Part shown: piece by piece, positions 44,701 to 52,062 of the stretch
How positions within the stretch are numbered: position 1 is the first letter of the stretch
How the letters are laid out: every line of letters starts with the position of its first letter
The notes under the pieces: model-generated
Seen by the model: only the letters and a program-made list of their open reading frames with translations
The model's database searches: none
Told to the model about the DNA's origin: nothing
Program-made: the position numbers and the translations under genes
Origin: Amycolatopsis mediterranei
GTDB lineage: Bacteria > Actinomycetota > Actinomycetes > Mycobacteriales > Pseudonocardiaceae
Length of the DNA: 64,000 nt
Assembly: GCF_026017845.1 (NCBI RefSeq)
Contig: NZ_CP100416.1
Span: forward strand, 4,767,608-4,831,607
Direction of reading: 5' to 3'

Positions 44701-45174
44701 GAGGTGGTGCGGCTGGTGTCCGAAGTGCACCGTCGCTTGTGGACCGACCACGGATCGGCGCGGCCATTGGGTGACCACGACATCCTCGTCGTCGCGCCCT
44801 ACAACCTGCAGGCCCGGACCGTGACCCGGGCGCTGGAGGAGGCCGGGTTCCCGGGGGTCCGGGTGGGCACGGTCGACCGCTTCCAGGGCCAGGAGGCCCC
44901 GGTGGTGATCGCGACGATGACGTCGTCGTCGGCGGTCGACCTGCCGCGCGGCCTCGACTTCCTGTTGTCGCGCAACCGGTTGAACGTGGCGTTGTCGCGG
45001 GCGCAGGCGCTGGCCGTCCTGGTGTGTTCGCCCCGGCTCGTCGAGGCGGACATCCGGACGGTGGACCAGCTGCGCCTGGTCGCGGGCATGATCGGCCTGA
45101 TGACGGCGGCGCGGCCGTGGCCTGCCGGTCAGCTGGGTGGTTCGATTTCGCCGGCGTCTTCGTCGACGTCCTGA
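41761..45174 (+). CDS. TM0106-type RecB-like nuclease fused to SF1 helicase
   Basis: A 1137-residue DNA/RNA-processing protein. The N-terminal nuclease has Asp106, Asp120 and Lys122 of a PD-(D/E)xK site (YEVHDAK) and a Cas4/AddB-like Cys set: Cys19, Cys200, Cys203 and Cys209, suited to a 4Fe-4S cluster. The middle (FVDLAGDPHALAGEGLEYLFGAV) is an RNase H-like exonuclease-type domain. The C-terminus is a Dna2/Upf1-like helicase with Walker A GPPGAGKT (747-754), DEAG (856-859), GDPQQLPQV, a motif-V segment VGTVDRFQGQEAPVVI and NVALSRAQ. Members occur widely in actinobacteria; their role in repair or defence is not established. GTG 41761 is used by default. Confidence 0.9.
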   Translation: MSDFPAMLTPADLADLLDCEHRSVLLQALAAGLPGAPRPAPAEPGPRRGHATAMLAGFRADGREVAEIDVQDTTLAAKATEEALRTGVPVIHRAVFLDGEFSAQADFLVQDGEGRYEVHDAKPVRQATPAAVVQLTACADAVTRAGWPAGPHLHLRLTDGGTRTLRVEDFRPLVDRLRTRLAQRPPRLPVPLWADERPACAGCGFARHCAAAREADRDLSLVAGMRGDQRRKLAAAGLGSIDALAAAGPADRPRDLSVTAFAALRAQAALQVRQDTTGEVAYEIVDPDELAALPAPAPGDVFVDLAGDPHALAGEGLEYLFGAVGDREFTPFWAHSRAQERRAFEEFVDFAAARVAEHPGSHVYHYAPYEVTAIKRLAAVHGTREETVDHLLRSGAVVDLHAVVRKALRVSQRSYSIRHLEPLYQPGARAKTAVSDVEAYEEYLALAQSGEPERADEVLRRIGENTEDDCVSAQRLFEFLHRIRADAGIDVPEAAEESAEDALLRAAEEDVAAERRAERAAQLAALVDPLLDGLPDDPGHFTADERARALLAASVGYHRRETNPAWWEYFGQLAAPLGDLEVDTACAVPVSLEAGEWVPPAGRARTAKRTLLLACDPDRPHPFAPGDDVRLRYGDTARDAKVVAASAVELTLEESSPPDATTNDRPSAVLPGSPVRPSPKDEAVADLARLVVDTLPELPRHPGVDLLRRTPPRLRGGATLPEPGEDLVATVIEAVEALDGSALAVQGPPGAGKTYLAGRLIARLVRAGRTVAVTSTSHKAVENVLSAAKKSAPELPCAKRAKKTPDPAAPWDQPKSNPALVKWREEHDTGHLVGGTAWTFANAAVREEPFDLLIIDEAGQFALADALAVSMCAKNVLLLGDPQQLPQVVQGTHPAGAEASALGHLIGDADIMPPSLGYFLDETRRMHPAVCEPVSNLSYAGRLHAHPSAADRALDGVEAGLYLSEVEHQGNTTRSVAEAAEVVRLVSEVHRRLWTDHGSARPLGDHDILVVAPYNLQARTVTRALEEAGFPGVRVGTVDRFQGQEAPVVIATMTSSSAVDLPRGLDFLLSRNRLNVALSRAQALAVLVCSPRLVEADIRTVDQLRLVAGMIGLMTAARPWPAGQLGGSISPASSSTS

Positions 45175-45293
45175 GAGCCGGGCTGCTTCCGCCGCCGGTC
45201 GGCTTCGGGGATTTCCACGTCGAGGTCGAGCTCCGGGGTGCCCGGCGGGGCCGGCGCGTCGGGGGTCAAGGGGCGGTCTTCGGATTCGCTCAT
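45129..45293 (-). CDS. Small acidic protein overlapping the nuclease-helicase 3' end
   Basis: A 54-residue frame starting at ATG 45293 (MSESEDRPLTPDAPAPPGTP) and ending at 45129, overlapping the last 46 bases of the convergent nuclease-helicase gene. About a third of the residues are Asp or Glu with several prolines, and it contains one basic patch (EADRRRKQPG). Small acidic, disordered proteins of this type are common in actinomycetes and have no known function. The ribosome-binding site is weak, so the call rests on codon pattern and the fit between neighbouring genes. Confidence 0.5.
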   Translation of the reverse strand: MSESEDRPLTPDAPAPPGTPELDLDVEIPEADRRRKQPGSQDVDEDAGEIEPPS

Positions 45294-45337
45294 GGGACGC
45301 GGTTACCCCGGTGGACGATGATCGAAGCCCGGGGTCT

Positions 45338-45952
45338 TCAGGCGGGGTTGCGGGGCGCGGCCGGGTCGTCGCCCGCGAGTTCGGCGGAGGCCAGGTCGTC
45401 GAGGGGCTCCCAGCGGAACACCCCGGCGCCCTGGGCGTAGGCCAGGTGCCCGCCGAGCGCGCCACCCACGCTCGTCACGGCCAGGCCCAGCGCGCCGAGG
45501 AGCCGTCCGTCGTGGCCACCGCGGCGGGCCAGGTAGGACGCGCCGAACAGCGCCGTCGCCGCGGCGTTGGCGGCCGCGTGCACCAGGCCGACCCGGCGTT
45601 GCCGCACGTCCAGGCCCGAATAGTCGGCCAGGCCCAGCACCATCGCCGCCGGGGCGGCCAGCAGGCCGGTCGCGATCAGGCGGCGCGCCGCGTCCCGGCC
45701 GTCCGGGAGCACGTCGAACACCGCCGAGCACAGCCAGGCGCCGATCGGCACGGTCACGGCGAGCGGGTGCACGGGGTGGCCGAGGCCGTGGCCGCGCAGC
45801 TGCCGCGTCACGCGGCTTTCGGCGAAACCACCCAGCAACCGCGCCAGCCCGGTGGCCGGGGCGTCGAGCACCTGGGCGTCTTCGGCTTTCCGGAGGGCCC
45901 GGTGCGCCCACGCGGGCTTCGACCGGGCGTGACCGTCGCGCGTGGGATCCAT
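45338..45952 (-). CDS. DUF2231 membrane protein
   Basis: A 204-residue membrane protein. After a ~50-residue hydrophilic N-terminus comes LRGHGLGHPVHPLAVTVPIGAW, the signature of the DUF2231 family with two conserved histidines, followed by about four hydrophobic helices (to ~180) and a short polar tail. The function of the family is unknown; the paired His in a membrane context suggests haem or metal binding but this is unproven. It is on the same strand as the SDR gene 35 bases upstream and the small acidic gene downstream. Confidence 0.85.
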   Translation of the reverse strand: MDPTRDGHARSKPAWAHRALRKAEDAQVLDAPATGLARLLGGFAESRVTRQLRGHGLGHPVHPLAVTVPIGAWLCSAVFDVLPDGRDAARRLIATGLLAAPAAMVLGLADYSGLDVRQRRVGLVHAAANAAATALFGASYLARRGGHDGRLLGALGLAVTSVGGALGGHLAYAQGAGVFRWEPLDDLASAELAGDDPAAPRNPA

Positions 45953-45987
45953 ACGCCGCGGCTACCCCGCCGCGCGCCGGTCAACCC

Positions 45988-46980
45988 TCAGCCGGTCGTG
46001 CGGTGCCGCCGTGACACCGCCGCGGTGAGCAGGTCGCCCGGCCGGGGCAGCGCGGTGGCCAGCCGGGTGAACGTGCTGCCCCGGATCACCTTGCCGGGGT
46101 GGCTGCCGTGGACCTGGCCCGGTTCGTCCACCGCGGCGTCGACGTTGTCGGTTCCGTTGTCCGGCAAGGTGTTGCGGAAGCTGCGCGAACCGACCCGGCG
46201 CAGTGAAAGCAGGGCATCGGCCAGCGCCGGGGAGAGCCGCTGCCCGAGGAAGAACCCGGCCGTGGCGCCGCCGACGGGGATCTCGCGGCGGGGGTGCGTC
46301 GCGGCGAACACGATGGTGTCGGCGACCGTCTCGGGCGCGTACACCGGCGGCGGGGGCTTCGGCAGCGCGCCGAGCTTGCTGCGCGCGTGCTCGAAGAACG
46401 GGGTGTCGATGGCTCCGGGGAGAATGGTGGTGACCGCGATCGGGGCGCCCTCCTGGGCGAGCTCGATGCGCAGGCAGTCGTAGAAGCCGCGCAGCGCGAA
46501 CTTGCTGGCCGTGTAGGGCGCGTGCAGCGGCACCGCCCGCACGCCCTCGACCGAGGCCACGCCGATCACCGACCCGCCACCCGCGCGGCGCAAGGCGGGC
46601 AGCACCGCGCGCACGCCGTGGACGTGGCCCAGGAAGTTCACCCGCAGGACGCGGTCGAACTCTTCGTCGGTGATGTCTTCGACGCGGCCGAACACCGCAA
46701 CGCCGGCCAGGTTCACCCAGGTGTCGATCCGCCCGAACTTCGCCTCGGCCGTGGCGGCCAGCGCGCGCACGGCGGCCGGATCGGCGATGTCGGTGGGCAC
46801 GGCCACGGCCGTCCCTCCCGCGCCCGCGATCTCCTCGACCAGCGTGTCGAGCGCTCGCGCGGTCCGTCCGGCGCACACGACACGCGCTCCCCGGGCGGCG
46901 AAGGCGAGCGCCGTGGCGCGCCCGATGCCGCTCGACGCGCCCATGAGCACGACCACCTGGTCGGACACCGGTCGGGGCAT
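45988..46980 (-). CDS. Short-chain dehydrogenase/reductase with C-terminal extension
   Basis: A 330-residue classical SDR. The cofactor motif is GASSGIGRATALAF (about residues 14-27), the NAG-equivalent is NLAGVAVFG, and the active site is YTASKFALRGF with the preceding Ser in IGVASVEG. About 80 residues beyond the normal SDR length follow (RLSPALADALLSL and a polar tail). Related long SDRs in actinomycetes are uncharacterised reductases. The ATG has a GAGGAGG site 4 bases upstream. It is divergent from the DMT transporter gene. Confidence 0.88.
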   Translation of the reverse strand: MPRPVSDQVVVLMGASSGIGRATALAFAARGARVVCAGRTARALDTLVEEIAGAGGTAVAVPTDIADPAAVRALAATAEAKFGRIDTWVNLAGVAVFGRVEDITDEEFDRVLRVNFLGHVHGVRAVLPALRRAGGGSVIGVASVEGVRAVPLHAPYTASKFALRGFYDCLRIELAQEGAPIAVTTILPGAIDTPFFEHARSKLGALPKPPPPVYAPETVADTIVFAATHPRREIPVGGATAGFFLGQRLSPALADALLSLRRVGSRSFRNTLPDNGTDNVDAAVDEPGQVHGSHPGKVIRGSTFTRLATALPRPGDLLTAAVSRRHRTTG

Positions 46981-47079
46981 GACGCCTCCTCGTTTCGGGG
47001 ATCCGGAAGCACCCGGATACCGCCGCCGACGGCGGGCAAACGCGGGGTAGCCGGCGCCGGCCCGGGGTACCCGCACCGG

Positions 47080-48003
47080 GTGCCCCTGCCCGCCGGAATC
47101 GCCGCCTTCCTCCCCGGAACGGGAGTCGCCGCGGCCGCAGCCGTCATGTTCGCCGTCGGCTCGGTGCTGCAGCACGAGGCCGCTTCGGGCAGCGCGCACG
47201 CCGAGGGCCTCGACCTCCGCCTGCTGGTGACGCGGCCGAAGTGGATGGCCGGGCAGAGCGCCACCGTGCTGGGGACCCTGCTGCAGGTCCTCGCGCTGGC
47301 CCTGGCACCGGTCTCGATCGTGCAGCCGGTGCTCGCCGGGGGACTGGTCATCGCGCTGGCCATCCGTTCGGTGCGCGACCGGTGCCTGCCGTCCCGCCTC
47401 GACGGGATCGGCGCCGCCTGCACCTGCGGTGGCCTGGCCGTCTTCCTGGTGGCGGCCCGCCCGGCCCCCGGCACCGGCGACCACCTGCCACCGTGGTTCG
47501 CCGTCGCCGCCGCGGTACTGGTGGCGGTGGGCGCGGTCGCCGTGGCCGGCCGGCTCGGGCGCGGGCCGCGGGGCGCGCTGGCGTGCGGGGCGGCGGCCGG
47601 GATCGCGGCGGGCGTCGCGGCGGTGCTGATTTCCGCGGCGGTGAAGACGTTCGAGGAACGCGGACTCCAGGCGACCCTGACCGGCACCGCGCTGTGGGCC
47701 GCCCTCGCCGTTGCGATTATCGCGCAGCTCGGCAGCCAGCAGGCCTACGCCCGTGGTGCGCTGTCGTGGTCGATGCCGGCCCTGGTGCTGCTCGACCCCC
47801 TCGCGGCCGTGCCGGCCGCGCGGTTCTTGACGGGGGAGCGCCTCGAACCGGGTCACGCTTTCGTGTGGGTCCCGGCCGCGGCGGTGGCGGTCGTGGGCGT
47901 GGTCCTGCTGGCCCGGACCGGGGAAGGCTGCCGCCGGCCGGTGTTTCGCCGTCGCGTCAGCGGGAAGCCCCGGGAACATGACCGAACCGGACCAGAGCTA
48001 TGA
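47080..48003 (+). CDS. DMT-superfamily membrane transporter
   Basis: A 307-residue membrane protein with about nine or ten hydrophobic helices arranged as in drug/metabolite transporters (EamA or NIPA-like). The first helix (GTGVAAAAAVMFAVGSVLQHEAA) and the pairs LGTLLQVLALALAPVSIVQPVLAGGLVIALAI and IIAQLGSQQAYARGALSWSMPALVLLDPLAAV fit this fold. The substrate is unknown. The only plausible start is GTG 47080, with a weak site. It overlaps the next gene, a DUF5709-like acidic protein, by 26 bases. Confidence 0.8.
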   Translation: MPLPAGIAAFLPGTGVAAAAAVMFAVGSVLQHEAASGSAHAEGLDLRLLVTRPKWMAGQSATVLGTLLQVLALALAPVSIVQPVLAGGLVIALAIRSVRDRCLPSRLDGIGAACTCGGLAVFLVAARPAPGTGDHLPPWFAVAAAVLVAVGAVAVAGRLGRGPRGALACGAAAGIAAGVAAVLISAAVKTFEERGLQATLTGTALWAALAVAIIAQLGSQQAYARGALSWSMPALVLLDPLAAVPAARFLTGERLEPGHAFVWVPAAAVAVVGVVLLARTGEGCRRPVFRRRVSGKPREHDRTGPEL

Positions 48004-48439
48004 CCCGCCGCAGGACACCGGCGAGCCCGACGCCGTCGAAACGGACCCGGCCGCGCTGAACAGCGCCGAGGACCTCGACGAGGACCGGATCCGCGCCGAC
48101 CCGCTCGAGGAAGGCATGGATCCCCCGGAACACTGGTCGGGCGTGACGAAGTACGGGATGACCCCGTGGGAGCAGGCCCACCCGCGCGGACTGGGCGACC
48201 GCGTCGGCGAGGAGAACCCCGACCCGGCCGCGGAGATCCCGGCCGGCATCGACTCCCGCGCGGGCGCGCCGGAGGACCCGGACACGGGCGCGGAACCGGA
48301 GCAGCCGATCCAGCTGGAACCGGTCGAGGGCGACGGCCCGCCGTTCGACACCGAGCCGGACGAGGTGGGCGTGGACGCGGGTTCGGCGGTGGCCGCCGGA
48401 CCCGAGCAGGCCGCGATGCACGTCGAAGAAGAGCGCTGA
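47978..48439 (+). CDS. DUF5709-like acidic soluble protein
   Basis: A 153-residue highly acidic protein, probably largely disordered. The central segment DPPEHWSGVTKYGMTPWEQAHPRGLGDRVGEENPD resembles the DUF5709 family of actinobacteria, in which a WG/YG-T-x-E motif and a RLAEE-like stretch recur. Function unknown. The ATG at 47978 lies inside the end of the transporter gene in another frame, suggesting cotranscription. Confidence 0.75.
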   Translation: MTEPDQSYDPPQDTGEPDAVETDPAALNSAEDLDEDRIRADPLEEGMDPPEHWSGVTKYGMTPWEQAHPRGLGDRVGEENPDPAAEIPAGIDSRAGAPEDPDTGAEPEQPIQLEPVEGDGPPFDTEPDEVGVDAGSAVAAGPEQAAMHVEEER

Positions 48440-48530
48440 GCCGCAGCGCTCGGCCGGCGGCTGCAGCGCCCGGCGAGTAGCCGCCGAACGGGGGTGGCCC
48501 GCGCCGCCCGATGCTGATAAGTCTCTGCGC

Positions 48531-49328
48531 GTGACCATGGACACGATCGACCTGCACAGCATCAACCCGTGGGAGGTGTCGTACCTGCGCGAGGAGGTCG
48601 GCGCCTACTTCAGCCACGGCGTCGGGCTGGTCTCCGGTGCGACCGTCCTCGACGTCGGCGCCAACGTCGGTGTCTTCTCCGCGGCCGTGTACGAACGGCT
48701 GGAAGGGGACGTGCGGATCTACGCGTTCGAGCCGCTCCCGCCGCTCTACGCGACGCTGGAGCGCAACGCCCGCGACTTCTTCGGCGGCCGGCTGACCGCG
48801 CTGCCCTACGGGCTCGCGGCCGGCGAAGACGAGCTCGATTTCAGCTACTTCCCGGCGGCGACCATCTTTTCGTCGTCGTGGCGGGACGCGGCGAACGTCG
48901 AAGCCGAACGGCGGCGGGTCACGGCCAGCGTCGTCGAGATGATCCGGCGGGGCGGCCTGGGCGGCGGGCTCAGCCGCGTGCCCGCGCCGATCCTGCGGGG
49001 GGTCGTCGGGCGCAAGCTGCGGGTGATGCGGGAGCTCGAAACCCACCGGGTCCGGGTCCGGCCGTTGTCGGCGGTGCTCGACGAGCAGGGCATCGAGCGC
49101 GTCGACCTGCTGAAGGTCGACGTCGAAGGCGCCGAGCTCGACGTGCTGCGCGGCCTCGAAGACCGGCACTGGCCGCTGGTCCGGCAGGCAGTCGTCGAGG
49201 TCGAAGGGTGGCGGCGCAACCGCGACACCGTCCGCGAGGTCTTCGCCGCGCGCGGTTTCACGGTCGAGGCCGTGCAGGACCCCGTCCAGGAAGCCGCCGA
49301 CATCGGGATGGTGTTCGCGGTCCGCTAA
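48531..49328 (+). CDS. FkbM-family methyltransferase
   Basis: A 265-residue S-adenosylmethionine-dependent methyltransferase of the FkbM type, which O-methylates sugars or hydroxy groups of natural products. The SAM motif is VLDVGANVGVFSAAVYE (about residues 39-55), followed by IYAFEPLPPLYATLERNA, and the family signature near the C-terminus is VDLLKVDVEGAELDVLRGL. The start is GTG 48531 or ATG 48537. It stands outside any biosynthetic cluster, so the target cannot be named. Its stop overlaps the convergent glycosidase stop. Confidence 0.9.
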   Translation: MTMDTIDLHSINPWEVSYLREEVGAYFSHGVGLVSGATVLDVGANVGVFSAAVYERLEGDVRIYAFEPLPPLYATLERNARDFFGGRLTALPYGLAAGEDELDFSYFPAATIFSSSWRDAANVEAERRRVTASVVEMIRRGGLGGGLSRVPAPILRGVVGRKLRVMRELETHRVRVRPLSAVLDEQGIERVDLLKVDVEGAELDVLRGLEDRHWPLVRQAVVEVEGWRRNRDTVREVFAARGFTVEAVQDPVQEAADIGMVFAVR

Positions 49329-51361
49329 CGGCGGTATTCGAGCCAGTCGAGGTTGATCGCGCCGGTGTCGCCCGGCGCTTCGGAGAGGGTCACCACCGGG
49401 TCCCGGCCGGTGAGCGGGACGTCGGCGAAAGTCGTGGTGCCCCAGGCGTCCCAGCTGTCGGAGACCTTCGGGAAGCCCACCTGGCGCACCGGCTGCCCGT
49501 CCACCGACAGGGTCATCGTCCGCGTGTCGTTGTTGGCGTTGGCGTACCGCACGGTGATCGCGGCGCGTTCCGCTGCCGTCGTGGCGCGGTGCACGGTGAA
49601 GGACGACGACGCGCCCTGCGCCCAGAGGCCGTCGAGGAACGCCCGGCCCGAGTAGCCCGTGTGGTTCACGTTCGTCTTGACGCCGCCGGTGTTGCGGGCG
49701 TCCTCGGCTTCGAGGTGTGCCGGGTCGGGGCAGCCGCTCAGCGCGGTGGTGCCCGCGGTGTCGGCGCAGCGGTCCTGGGCGTCGGGCACGCCGTCGCCGT
49801 CCCGGTCGCCGGCGGGCGCTCCGGTGAGGGCGATGTCGATCGTGTGGTCGCCGGTGAGCGCGTCCGGGATCGTGGCCGGGGTGGCCTGGCCGTCGACCTG
49901 GAACGACCGGATCGCGGTGCCCGCGCCGTGCAGGGCGATGGTGAGGTTGGCGCCGCGGTAGCGCAGGTTCCGCAGCGTGACGTCACCCCAGCCCGCCGGG
50001 AGGTGGGGCGCGAACGACAGCCCGCGGTCGGTGAACGTCAGCCCGAACAGGCCGGTGTGGACCATGTCGAGGAACGCGGTGGCCGACCAGGTCTGGTCGG
50101 GTTCGGATCCCCAGTGGAACTTCACGGTGTCGCCCAGCCGCTGCCAGCCGCCGTCGACGACCCCGGTGGTCCCGTTGTGGATCTCCCAGAAGCCGCTGTT
50201 GTTGCCGGCCAGCTTGGCCAGGCGCGCGGTTTCCGCCGCGAACGCGTTCAGTTCGCCCTGTCCGGCCAGCGCTTTCGCCCACAGGCCCTGGACGAGCGGC
50301 CACACGATGGCGTTGTGCCGTCCGGGTTGCGCGTCGCTGTAGCGCGCCCAGTTCGGGAAGGTGTCGGGCATGCCCCAGGGCAGCTCCCGGGCGTGGCCGA
50401 CGATCGACCGCGCCTGCGCCGGGTTCGCGATGCCGAAGATCAGGGCGAACGCCAGGCCGGTGCCTTCCTGGAAGGCACCGCGGGAGCCGTCGGCGAGGAG
50501 CTGGTAGTCGTACCGGCCGGTGGCGGCGTTCCAGAAGCGCTGGTTGATCGCGGTACGCAGCGCGGCGGCCTTGCCCTGGTACCCGGCGATCTCCGCGGCC
50601 GGGCGGCCCAGCTTTCCGGCCATGTTCGCGGCGTTGACGTAGGCGGCGTAGTAGAGCTCGTTCGTACTGAGGTACATCCCGGTCGCCACCCCGGGCCACG
50701 GCATGCTCCCGGTGCTCACCGACTCGGTCGCGTCGGCCGGAGGTGCGGGGTAGCCGGCGATGCCGTCGTTGAAGAAGGAAGCGCCGGTGAACAGGCCGTA
50801 GGTCGCGTTGAAGCCGGCCGTGGTGGCGTGTTCGCGGATCGTCAGCGTGCTCGTCGCCGCGCGGTAGGCGTTCCGGAGGAACTCCCGGTCGCCGGTGACG
50901 AGGTAGTGGTGCCAGGCGGCCGTGACCCAGACCACCTGGTCCCACTGCTGGTCGTCCTGCTGCACGCGCAGCGCGCCGACGGCGTCCTTGTCGACCACCG
51001 CCCACAGCGTGTTCTCCGCCAAGGCCGGGTCGAGCAGGCTGGTGGCGTTCCAGCTGTTGATCGACGCGTCGCGCGTCCACGGCTGCGCGTACCCGCCACC
51101 CGCGCGGACGATGCCGGTCGCCGGATCCAGCAGCCCGCTCCGGTCGTAGCGGGCGTCGTACCCGATCGTGTTGGTGTGCAAGAGGTTCTGCAGAGCGGCG
51201 GCGTAGGCGCTGCCGAACAGGGCTTGGCTGTCCGGGGTGGCGAATTCGAGGGAAGGCGGTGCCGGGCTCGCCGTGGCCGGGGCGGCGACGGCGAGCGTGC
51301 CGCACGCCGTCAGCAGGGCCAGAACCGCGTAACCGATCCGCTGCGGGAAGCAGTTTCTCAT
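49325..51361 (-). CDS. Secreted (alpha/alpha)6-barrel glycosidase with TSP3 and carbohydrate-binding module
   Basis: A 678-residue exported enzyme. The signal peptide (about 1-31) is followed by an (alpha/alpha)6-barrel region to about 490, resembling bacterial trehalase/GH63/rhamnosidase-like hydrolases (GGYAQPWTRDASINSW, then GGWQRLGDTVKFHWGSEPDQTWSATAFLDM). A thrombospondin type-3 calcium motif follows (DRDGDGVPDAQDRC) and then a C-terminal CBM6/35-like sandwich (LEAEDARNTGG, ending INLDWLEYRR). The acid is probably the Asp in WTRDASINSW, as in related families. The ATG has GAAAGGGG upstream. The glycan is unknown. Confidence 0.82.
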   Translation of the reverse strand: MRNCFPQRIGYAVLALLTACGTLAVAAPATASPAPPSLEFATPDSQALFGSAYAAALQNLLHTNTIGYDARYDRSGLLDPATGIVRAGGGYAQPWTRDASINSWNATSLLDPALAENTLWAVVDKDAVGALRVQQDDQQWDQVVWVTAAWHHYLVTGDREFLRNAYRAATSTLTIREHATTAGFNATYGLFTGASFFNDGIAGYPAPPADATESVSTGSMPWPGVATGMYLSTNELYYAAYVNAANMAGKLGRPAAEIAGYQGKAAALRTAINQRFWNAATGRYDYQLLADGSRGAFQEGTGLAFALIFGIANPAQARSIVGHARELPWGMPDTFPNWARYSDAQPGRHNAIVWPLVQGLWAKALAGQGELNAFAAETARLAKLAGNNSGFWEIHNGTTGVVDGGWQRLGDTVKFHWGSEPDQTWSATAFLDMVHTGLFGLTFTDRGLSFAPHLPAGWGDVTLRNLRYRGANLTIALHGAGTAIRSFQVDGQATPATIPDALTGDHTIDIALTGAPAGDRDGDGVPDAQDRCADTAGTTALSGCPDPAHLEAEDARNTGGVKTNVNHTGYSGRAFLDGLWAQGASSSFTVHRATTAAERAAITVRYANANNDTRTMTLSVDGQPVRQVGFPKVSDSWDAWGTTTFADVPLTGRDPVVTLSEAPGDTGAINLDWLEYRR

Positions 51362-51576
51362 GCGCGTACCCCTTTCGGCGGCGGCCATTGCATCACGGGA
51401 ACGGCGGTGGCTCTCCGGATGCGCCCGGATTCTGTCTGTTTCTGTCCACCACAAGGTGTGCGGTCTCGTCGCTGTCGGTGATCAGCGGAATCGGGTGATG
51501 CGCCATCCAGGTGGCAGGTCCGGTCCCCGACGTTGCATACTGCTGGAATGGCGCGCAGGAACCCGGAGACCGCACA
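51362..51576. other. Intergenic region without recognised element
   Basis: Divergent 215-bp gap between the glycosidase and the small membrane protein gene. It should hold both promoters. I find a CATACT box at 51536-51541 with no convincing -35 element, and no clear palindrome comparable to those at the other glycosidase genes. Confidence 0.5.
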
Positions 51577-51933
51577 GTGAGTCCCCGCGAGGGGTCCCGA
51601 CGCCCGAAATTCGGCCGGATCGACCCGTTCTGCCTGATGGCGGTGTTGCCGATTCTGCTCGTCGCCGGGATTCTCGGCGCGCTCGTCAACATCGCGCTCG
51701 GCATCGGCTTCGCCGTGTTCGCGGGCTTGATCCTGCTGTTCGACTCCTGGGTCAACCGGCCCCGCCCGGTTCCCCGGGACGACCGGCCGGCCCGCCCGGC
51801 GGCGCCCCCGCCGCCCCGCGGACCTGCGCGAGCACCGGGCCGGGCGCCGGCTCGGGCGCCCCGCCCCCAGGACGGCCGCGGTCCGGCTCGTGCCCCGGTC
51901 CGGCGGGCGGGCCCGCCACCCGCGAGGCGGTGA
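51577..51933 (+). CDS. Small membrane protein with Pro/Arg-rich tail
   Basis: A 118-residue protein. One long hydrophobic region (MAVLPILLVAGILGALVNIALGIGFAVFAGLILLF, about residues 21-55) can form two short helices, followed by a cytoplasmic tail rich in Pro, Arg and Ala. Such tails are frequent in actinomycete membrane proteins of unknown function. I chose GTG 51577 because a GGAG lies 8 bases upstream; the longer frame from 51511 adds sequence without a site. Confidence 0.65.
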   Translation: MSPREGSRRPKFGRIDPFCLMAVLPILLVAGILGALVNIALGIGFAVFAGLILLFDSWVNRPRPVPRDDRPARPAAPPPPRGPARAPGRAPARAPRPQDGRGPARAPVRRAGPPPARR

Positions 51934-52062
51934 AGACCCGCTTGCCCGCGGGGCGGTGATCCACGCGGTACTCGGCGAACGGCCGGTCGCGAAGCAGCTC
52001 CGGGTTGGTGGGGAACAGGTCCCTGCCCGAACTTCGTCCGGCCATCGGCCGGGGGCGGCCCC

